Assembly: GCA_021815315.1 (NCBI GenBank)
Contig: JAKAHB010000003.1
Coordinates: 1 to 46,942, forward strand
DNA length: 46,942 bases
Origin: a bacterium
Lineage (GTDB): Bacteria; Patescibacteriota; Minisyncoccia; Portnoybacterales; JAKAHB01
Direction: 5' to 3'
Positions within the stretch are counted from its first letter, which is position 1; each line of letters starts with the position of its first letter. A program made the position numbers and the translations under genes. Shown in pieces: positions 41,921 through 46,942 of the stretch. Below the pieces are notes generated by a model. It saw only the letters and a list, made by a program, of their open reading frames with translations. It made no database searches and was not told the DNA's origin.

Positions 41921-41962
41921 TAGAATAAAAACTTGCCCAAAAGCAGGTTTTTATTCTATAAT
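41921..41962 (+). promoter_or_regulatory. cysS terminator fused with the dnaB promoter
   Basis: A 16-bp inverted repeat (41921-41936 with 41943-41958, one mismatch) forms an A-tract/T-tract intrinsic terminator for cysS. Its distal arm runs into TATAAT (41957-41962); TTGCCC at 41933-41938 gives an 18-bp spacer. The dnaB ATG is eight bases beyond, so dnaB is probably leaderless. Confidence 0.7.
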
Positions 41963-41970
41963 ACGATGAT

Positions 41971-43326
41971 ATGTCGGAAAGCTTTAACGACAAAATTCCG
42001 CCGCAAAACATTGAAGCCGAACAGTCGGTGCTGGGGGCCTTGATGATTGACAAAAACGCGGCTTATAGAATTTTAGACATCCTGCAACCAGGCGATTTTT
42101 ATCGTGAGGCGCATAATGTCATTTTCGCTACCATGATTGATCTCTTGGAAAAAAATACCCCCATTGATATTTTAAGCTTGACCAACCGGCTAGAAGAAAC
42201 AAAAAAACTGGAAAAAATCGGCGGATCCGGTTATCTGGCCACCCTAGTTAATTCTGTTTCCACTGCCGCCAATGTTCAGCACTACGCGGAAATCGTGCGA
42301 CGCAAAAAAGTTTTACGGGATTTAATCAACGCGGCCAATCATATTAACGAACTGGGATATGACGAGCAGGGCAACATTGAACAAATATTGGATCAAGCCG
42401 AACAAAAGATTTTCGCCATTTCCCAGCGATCGCTTACTCAAGACTTCACTTCGGTTAAAAAAGGGTTGGAAGAGGCCTATGAACGTTTAGAGAAATTGCA
42501 CGAAGGCAAGGGCAACATGCGCGGCATTCCAACCGGTTATCCGGATCTGGACAATATTATCGGCGGGATGCATAAAGCCGACTTAGTGATTTTAGCCGCG
42601 CGGCCTTCTTTGGGTAAAACATCGTTAGCGCTTAATATCGCCCGCAATATTGCCGCTAAAGAAAAAGTTTGCGTGGGTATTTTTTCCTTGGAAATGTCCA
42701 AACATGACATTGTTGACCGGTTGATCGCCATGGAAGGCAAGATAAATCTTTGGAAAATGAGAACCGGGAAACTATCCAAAGACGGCTCAAACAGCGATTT
42801 CAGCCGGATTGCCGAGGCTTTGGCTTCCCTTTCGGAAATGAAAATATTTATAGACGATTCCCCTTCCCCTTCGGTGATGCAAATGCGTACCATGGCCAGA
42901 CGTCTTCAAGCCGAACACCAGTTAGGATTTTTAGTCGTTGACTACCTACAGCTGATCCAATCCAAAACCAACAACGATAATATGGTTCAGCAAATAACCG
43001 AAATTTCCCGCGGTTTAAAAAGCATTGCTCGAGAGTTGGACATCCCGGTCCTGGCGTTATCGCAGTTGTCTCGCGCCGTTGAACAAAGAGGCGGTCATCC
43101 CCGCTTGGCCGACTTGAGAGAATCGGGTTCAATTGAGCAGGATGCCGACCTGGTGATGTTTATCTATCGTGAAGATAGGGATAGAGGGAAAGAAAATTCC
43201 GGGCGACCCAATGTCGCCAAAATTCTTGTCGCCAAGCATCGAAATGGCCCAATCGGCGACTGCGAATTATTTTTTGACGACCAATACGCTTCTTTCCAAA
43301 GCTTGCAAAAATCAGAATTTAATTAA
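41971..43326 (+). CDS. dnaB: Replicative DNA helicase DnaB
   Basis: 451 residues. N-terminal domain starts PPQNIEAEQSVLGALMID; the RecA-like ATPase has Walker A ARPSLGKTSLAL, IFSLEMSK, Walker B LGFLVVDYLQLI and the H4 LSQLSRAVEQR, with DLRESGSIEQDADLVMFIYR. It unwinds DNA at the fork as a hexamer. Start codon immediately downstream of a -10 element. recR follows after 66 bases. Confidence 0.98.
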   Translation: MSESFNDKIPPQNIEAEQSVLGALMIDKNAAYRILDILQPGDFYREAHNVIFATMIDLLEKNTPIDILSLTNRLEETKKLEKIGGSGYLATLVNSVSTAANVQHYAEIVRRKKVLRDLINAANHINELGYDEQGNIEQILDQAEQKIFAISQRSLTQDFTSVKKGLEEAYERLEKLHEGKGNMRGIPTGYPDLDNIIGGMHKADLVILAARPSLGKTSLALNIARNIAAKEKVCVGIFSLEMSKHDIVDRLIAMEGKINLWKMRTGKLSKDGSNSDFSRIAEALASLSEMKIFIDDSPSPSVMQMRTMARRLQAEHQLGFLVVDYLQLIQSKTNNDNMVQQITEISRGLKSIARELDIPVLALSQLSRAVEQRGGHPRLADLRESGSIEQDADLVMFIYREDRDRGKENSGRPNVAKILVAKHRNGPIGDCELFFDDQYASFQSLQKSEFN

Positions 43327-43392
43327 GCAGAAAAAACAAGCCGGGGCCAACGTTGGCTACTCGCTGTTGGCCATTAGCCCGGTTATCGTGTC

Positions 43393-43977
43393 ATGTTACC
43401 CCAACCTCTTGAAAATTTAATCAACAGAATTTCCGATTTGCCGGGCATTGGTCGTCGCCAAGCCGCCAGACTGGCCTTTTTTTTGCTCAACCAGCCGGTT
43501 AAGGAGTTAAGGGGTTTGGCCGAAGCTGTTACCGGCATAAAGAGCATAAAAACCTGCAGCCGTTGTTTTAACTTCACCGAAGAAGACTTATGCGTCTATT
43601 GCCGCAATAAAAATCGCGACCAACAAATTATTTGCGCGGTAGAAGACGCGATGGATATTGCCACCATTGAAAAAACCGGGCAATATAAAGGCGTCTATCA
43701 TGTCTTGGGCGGTTTGATTTCTCCGCTTGATAAAATCACGCCGGATAAACTCAAGATAAAAGAACTGTTTAGCCGTCTCAAAAAAGAACCGGTGAAGGAA
43801 CTGATTATGGCTCTCAATCCGACAACCGAAGGAGATGCTACAATTTTATACATTGAAAGATTACTGAAAGAAGCGCCGATAAAAATAACCAGATTAGCCC
43901 GGGGGCTTTCCACCGGGTCGGACTTGGAATACGCGGATGACAGCACAATGATTAACGCGCTTTTGGGCAGAAAATAA
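43393..43977 (+). CDS. recR: Recombination mediator RecR
   Basis: 194 residues. N-terminal helix-hairpin-helix ISDLPGIGRRQAARLAFFLL, a four-Cys zinc finger (CSRCFNFTEEDLCVYC), and a Toprim domain with ICAVEDAMDIATIEKTGQYKG-like sequence and ALNPTTEGDATILYI. RecR helps load RecA on gaps. Same orientation as dnaB and probably co-transcribed. Confidence 0.97.
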   Translation: MLPQPLENLINRISDLPGIGRRQAARLAFFLLNQPVKELRGLAEAVTGIKSIKTCSRCFNFTEEDLCVYCRNKNRDQQIICAVEDAMDIATIEKTGQYKGVYHVLGGLISPLDKITPDKLKIKELFSRLKKEPVKELIMALNPTTEGDATILYIERLLKEAPIKITRLARGLSTGSDLEYADDSTMINALLGRK

Positions 43978-43991
43978 AAATCTGGCTTCTA

Positions 43992-44019
43992 TTGACAAAA
44001 TAAAAAAATCACGTAATAT
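43992..44019 (+). promoter_or_regulatory. Sigma70-type promoter of the 39-aa peptide gene
   Basis: TTGACA (43992-43997), a 16-bp spacer and TAATAT (44014-44019), 32 bases before the ATG. Confidence 0.8.
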
Positions 44020-44051
44020 CATAAAAAGCTGGCTAAAACTCTGGAGGTGAT

Positions 44052-44171
44052 ATGATAGAGCTCAGGTCTTTTCTCGTCGGGATCTTGCTTGGCTGCATTA
44101 TGGTTCTAATCCCAGAGGCCCTCTTTATCATCTTGATCCTTTTGGGGGTCAAGATCCTCCGCCTACTCTAG
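44052..44171 (+). CDS. 39-aa membrane peptide
   Basis: A short protein, MIELRSFLVGILLGCIMVLI then PEALFIILILLGVKILRLL: nearly all hydrophobic, two membrane segments broken by PEA, with basic residues at the end. No family is recognised. Expression signals are strong: consensus promoter, GGAGG six bases before the ATG and a GC terminator at the stop codon. Its size and hydrophobicity are like those of type I toxins or small envelope peptides; I see no antisense RNA promoter to support a toxin. Confidence 0.7.
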   Translation: MIELRSFLVGILLGCIMVLIPEALFIILILLGVKILRLL

Positions 44172-44194
44172 CCCCGAACCCGGGGCTTTTTTTT
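44171..44194 (+). terminator. Intrinsic terminator of the 39-aa peptide gene
   Basis: Stem GCCCC (44171-44175) / GGGGC (44182-44186) then eight Ts; it overlaps the last base of the stop codon. Confidence 0.85.
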
Positions 44195-44250
44195 CTTCTT
44201 TGTAAACTGCTTGCCTTGGCGAGCTGGAATTTCACCAAAATCGGGTTTTT

Positions 44251-44282
44251 CAAAAGCAGGCCCTTTAAAGGGCCTGCTTTTG
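44251..44282 (-). terminator. Palindromic terminator of the SIMPL operon
   Basis: A perfect 32-base palindrome centred on CCCTTTAAAGGG with A/T-rich ends, 20 bases after the SIMPL stop. With T runs on both strands it can act in both directions. Confidence 0.75.
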
Positions 44283-44302
44283 AACGGTTTTTGATGCTTG
44301 CT

Positions 44303-45073
44303 TTACCTTATCTGATAAGTCAGATTAACGTTAACGGTAATTTCGTTCTCGCCAGTTTGAATTTGAGGAGCAGCAACTTTTGTCACCTCGCCTCCTCCGC
44401 CACCAAGTCCGTAGGAGGGTGGCTGGTTGGCGCTGTTGTCTTCATAGAAATTAGTTATTTTGATCAGCTTAATCCCAAGACTTTTGGCCGTTTCTCGCGC
44501 CTTATCTTCGGCTTGTTTGATCGCCTTGTTGCGCGCTTCTTGGCGATATGCTTCTTGGTCGTCAACCATAAAGTTCAGGCTGCCGACCTCATTTGCTCCC
44601 AAGGAAGTCGCCTTGGCGATAATATCACCCGACTTAGTCAGATCTCTGATTTTTGCCTCAATCGTTTGGCGGACTTCATATCCGGTTAAGTTCCGCTGGC
44701 CGTTGGGCGGATAGCTGTATTGGGGAGCGATGTTATAGGCGGTTGTTTTAATATCTTTTTCTGCCACCCCCAACTCCTTGATGCCGGCGGCAATCTGGTT
44801 CATCTTGCCGGTGTTGTCTTTAGTCGCCTGGTCAACGGTTTTTGCGTTGGAAACCACAGAAATATTGATAGCGCCTGTATCCGGCTTGGCAAAAATTTTG
44901 CCCTCTCCAGAGACAGAAATAGTGTTTGCATAACCCTCACTCGGGTCAATAAACTTGTTCTGTTTTACGCTGTTTACAACCCCGACAGCCGAGCCGACAG
45001 TTGTTACCGCTAAAAATATTGCCAGAGCCGTTAACGCCCAAGAAACCTCTCTTTTATTTTGTGACAAATCCAT
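44303..45073 (-). CDS. SIMPL/DUF541 domain protein, membrane-anchored
   Basis: 256 residues starting MDLSQNKREVSWALTALAIF. One N-terminal membrane segment is followed by a SIMPL domain: ISVSGEGKIFAKPDTGAINI, then TTAYNIAPQYSYPPNGQR, YEVRQTIEAKIRDL and the KAIKQAEDKARETAKSLG helix. Family members lie outside the membrane and some are linked to oxidative stress. It follows the bactofilin-like gene by 19 bases. Confidence 0.92.
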   Translation of the reverse strand: MDLSQNKREVSWALTALAIFLAVTTVGSAVGVVNSVKQNKFIDPSEGYANTISVSGEGKIFAKPDTGAINISVVSNAKTVDQATKDNTGKMNQIAAGIKELGVAEKDIKTTAYNIAPQYSYPPNGQRNLTGYEVRQTIEAKIRDLTKSGDIIAKATSLGANEVGSLNFMVDDQEAYRQEARNKAIKQAEDKARETAKSLGIKLIKITNFYEDNSANQPPSYGLGGGGGEVTKVAAPQIQTGENEITVNVNLTYQIR

Positions 45074-45092
45074 ATTTTTTAACAATTAATTT

Positions 45093-46238
45093 TTATTTCG
45101 TTCGCATTTTTTCGTAGGCCAGAAAAGCAATCGCGCCCAAGGTTGCGAGGAAAAGAAGAAGAGTCACAATCCAACCAACAAAAGGAATTAAAGCCACTAA
45201 CCACAAAAGAGTAATTCCTGCCGCGGCGCTTTTCCAGTCAACGACTAGATCCTTGCTTTGATATATCCATTTCCAAAGCAGGGCGCCCAGCAAGACTCCG
45301 GCCATTGCTCCGCCGATAATCATCGCCAGGGCATAAACTAGTGAAATGACAATGGCCGGAAAGATTCCGATCACCGTAATCATCAGCAAGATCGCGGCTA
45401 CCGGGGCGACAACCAAGAATGCCAATCCCCTTAGAATTTCCCAGCCAAAACCCTTATAGGCGCGATTAACTACTTGAGCCGCCCACTTACCAAACAACGC
45501 TATCAAAAGGAGCCCAGTCACAAGTAAGGTGAGAAGTTTGGCAAAAGCCAAAACTCCCAAAATTCCCCAAAGAGTCTTTTGAGCGTCATGGATTCTCTTC
45601 CCGTCCCTGGTTATCGCCGTAAAACTTGTTTCTCCTTTAACGACGGCTCCCGACTCAATTTGGGCCTCAAAAGGAGCAGAATATTCCAGGTTACCTTTGA
45701 TAACGGCGTTTTTGCCGATCTTCAAAGATTTGGCGGCTACGACTTTAACATCGCCAGAAATTATTCCGTTTATTTCTACTTGTTCGCCTTTGATATCCAG
45801 CTTGCCGGCAACATTTCCGTCCATCAGAATCATTCTTCCGGCTAAAACGGCGTCACGACCGATCTCAATGCCAGATAACACTTGGGCGGTCCCGCCAATC
45901 ACAACGACATCTTTTTTAATATTGCCGCCGACTATTATTTGCCCGCCAGCCAAGCGAGCGCTCCCGCCTATTTCGCTTAAAACATTGATTGTCCCGCCAG
46001 CGGCGATTAGCCCTTGGCCAATTTGACCATTTACCAGAACATTAGCGCCGGCAATAATCGCGTCTTCATTCACTTTGCCAGAAACAATCACTTGATTTCC
46101 AGCGGCATACAAGTCGTCGTTAATAACTTGTTTATTGCCCAAGGAATAATTTTGTCCTCCGGCAAAGGTCGCAGCCGAAACGCCTCCAGCCAAAGTTAGG
46201 ACGGCAATCGCCGCCAGACTAAAAAATGTTTTTTTCAT
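45093..46238 (-). CDS. Exported bactofilin-like beta-helix protein with membrane domain
   Basis: 381 residues. Signal peptide (MKKTFFSLAAIAVLTLAGGV, cut near SAA), then about 180 residues of hexapeptide-like beta-helix repeats (GKVNEDAIIAGANVLVNGQI, GGSARLAGGQIIVGGNIKKD) as in bactofilins, then four to five membrane segments. Normal bactofilins are cytoplasmic filaments without signal peptide; here the helix would face outside. It groups with SIMPL and LiaF-like genes as an envelope set. Confidence 0.88.
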   Translation of the reverse strand: MKKTFFSLAAIAVLTLAGGVSAATFAGGQNYSLGNKQVINDDLYAAGNQVIVSGKVNEDAIIAGANVLVNGQIGQGLIAAGGTINVLSEIGGSARLAGGQIIVGGNIKKDVVVIGGTAQVLSGIEIGRDAVLAGRMILMDGNVAGKLDIKGEQVEINGIISGDVKVVAAKSLKIGKNAVIKGNLEYSAPFEAQIESGAVVKGETSFTAITRDGKRIHDAQKTLWGILGVLAFAKLLTLLVTGLLLIALFGKWAAQVVNRAYKGFGWEILRGLAFLVVAPVAAILLMITVIGIFPAIVISLVYALAMIIGGAMAGVLLGALLWKWIYQSKDLVVDWKSAAAGITLLWLVALIPFVGWIVTLLLFLATLGAIAFLAYEKMRTK

Positions 46239-46273
46239 AAGTAGTTTAATTGTTATTTTTTTTTATTGCTAAC

Positions 46274-46726
46274 TTAATTGGGTTGGCAAGAACTGTTTGG
46301 GCTTGAGTTAAGCCATGGTTTTTCAAAAAAATCATAGCCCCGATAATTTAAGTGCTTTGTTCCCGGCATCGCCCCTAGGATCATCATCCCCAAAACCGCC
46401 AAAACAACTAAGGAGACCACCGTCCCGATTAGCGTGGCGACCCAATTGCCCCGGCTTAGCAAAGAAAGGCCGAAAAGAACAATCAGCAAGGGCCAAATAT
46501 AAGCCCAGCTTATATTCAAATTGAAACTTAAAAGACCCAAGGCCCGAGCGAAGAACACAAGGCCAAAGCCGATTAGCAACAAGCCAAAAAGAAGTTTCCC
46601 GAAATTGAAACCGCAACAATGATCTTGGCGATGATGACGGCAACAAGTTTTTGCGCCTGTTTTTTCTTGAAATTCCGCTTGCCCGTCAAAATTATCTTCT
46701 TTGGATTTGCCGTTATTTTCTTTCAT
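46274..46726 (-). CDS. LiaF/LiaI-like membrane protein
   Basis: 150 residues. A charged start with a Cys/His cluster (TCCRHHRQDHCC, about 32-43, possible metal site) is followed by three to four membrane segments with the pattern IWPLLIVLFGLSLL seen in DUF5668/LiaI-LiaF-like proteins of envelope-stress systems. It starts six bases after the stop of the partial PspC-like gene. Confidence 0.75.
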   Translation of the reverse strand: MKENNGKSKEDNFDGQAEFQEKTGAKTCCRHHRQDHCCGFNFGKLLFGLLLIGFGLVFFARALGLLSFNLNISWAYIWPLLIVLFGLSLLSRGNWVATLIGTVVSLVVLAVLGMMILGAMPGTKHLNYRGYDFFEKPWLNSSPNSSCQPN

Positions 46727-46731
46727 GGTTT

Positions 46732-46942
46732 TTATTTATTGTTTTTTAATAAAACGAAAAGACCAACAATAATCAAGACCGCTGGCCAAAACCACTCCCA
46801 GCGAAACCAATGAATGGGTATAAGTTGATTGAACAAGGCTACCAAGCCGATAATAATGATAATCACGGCTAGAACGTTTCTTCGGCCGCCCAGCCAATGC
46901 TTGTTGGTTTTTGCCTGATGAGCCAGTTTTTGGGCCTCGGCC
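46732..46942 (-). CDS. PspC-like membrane protein, C-terminal part (start outside the window)
   Basis: The last 69 codons are in frame from the right edge: AEAQKLAHQAKTNKHW, then RRNVLAVIIIIIGLVALFNQ, WFRWEWFWPAVLIIVGLF and LLKNNK. The RRN-membrane-WFWP-membrane pattern is that of C-terminal parts of PspC/DUF5668 proteins. The ORF has no start in the window. With LiaF-like, bactofilin-like and SIMPL genes downstream it forms an envelope-stress operon. Confidence 0.75.
   Translation of the reverse strand, partial: AEAQKLAHQAKTNKHWLGGRRNVLAVIIIIIGLVALFNQLIPIHWFRWEWFWPAVLIIVGLFVLLKNNK

Overview
The window looks like a chromosomal segment of a candidate-phyla-radiation bacterium (Patescibacteria, most likely a Parcubacteria-type lineage; the exact lineage cannot be fixed from this sequence alone). 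The 16S rRNA 5' part has a covarying but non-universal 530 loop, genes are short and tightly packed, most genes lack clear Shine-Dalgarno sites, and the gene content fits CPR genomes: a group 3b-like NiFe hydrogenase, a sortase/CAP/DUF11 surface set and a cyclophilin with a membrane anchor. The standard bacterial code (table 11) gives full-length proteins throughout.

Layout. 1-923: 5' part of a 16S rRNA gene on the minus strand with a structured leader and two tandem sigma70-type promoters. 943-5534 (minus): a small coiled-coil protein, GAPDH, a duplicated ThyX-like protein, a small orphan protein, and a glutaredoxin/flavoprotein reductase pair. 5669-11970 (minus): one overlapping operon for a cytosolic heterotetrameric hydrogenase (order B, MazG-like, G, DMT transporter, DUF protein, HypC, D, A, HypA-like). 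12112-21438: a cell-surface district with a CDP-alcohol phosphatidyltransferase, a DUF11 repeat surface protein, a lipoprotein pair, a methyltransferase-sortase fusion, a CAP-domain protein, a DsbA-like oxidoreductase and LemA. 21603-26091 (minus): PhoH-type ATPase, then a DNA/nucleotide repair set (AlkD-like, RdgB-like, Fpg). 26130-31441 (minus): an AbrB-type regulator with a MacA/MacB-like exporter that has two permeases. 31554-33482 (minus): desulforedoxin-like protein, DUF167, cyclophilin, ZIP transporter.

33522-35635 (plus) is the most unusual part: an orphan 146-aa gene, a highly structured RNA of about 330 nt, and a retron-type reverse transcriptase, each with its own expression signals. 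The RNA has a long-range closing stem that resembles retron a1/a2 and is mutually exclusive with a strong intrinsic terminator placed just before the reverse transcriptase gene. 35646-38936 is the hrcA-grpE-dnaK heat-shock operon under an extended CIRCE operator. 39062-43977 (plus) carries corA, a small GxxExxY putative nuclease gene flanked by 35-bp inverted repeats that fills the whole space between corA and cysS, then cysS, dnaB and recR. 44052-46942 has a 39-aa membrane peptide gene and an envelope set (SIMPL, bactofilin-like, LiaF-like and a partial PspC-like protein).

Two gene styles are visible. Most genes lie in long, overlapping, weak-SD operons. A scattered minority (about ten, several of unknown function) are single or paired genes with GC-rich sequence and a strong purine-rich Shine-Dalgarno; most also have a near-consensus promoter or an immediate GC-rich terminator. 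The reverse transcriptase, the orphan next to it, the phoH-like gene and the lipoprotein pair belong to this second style.
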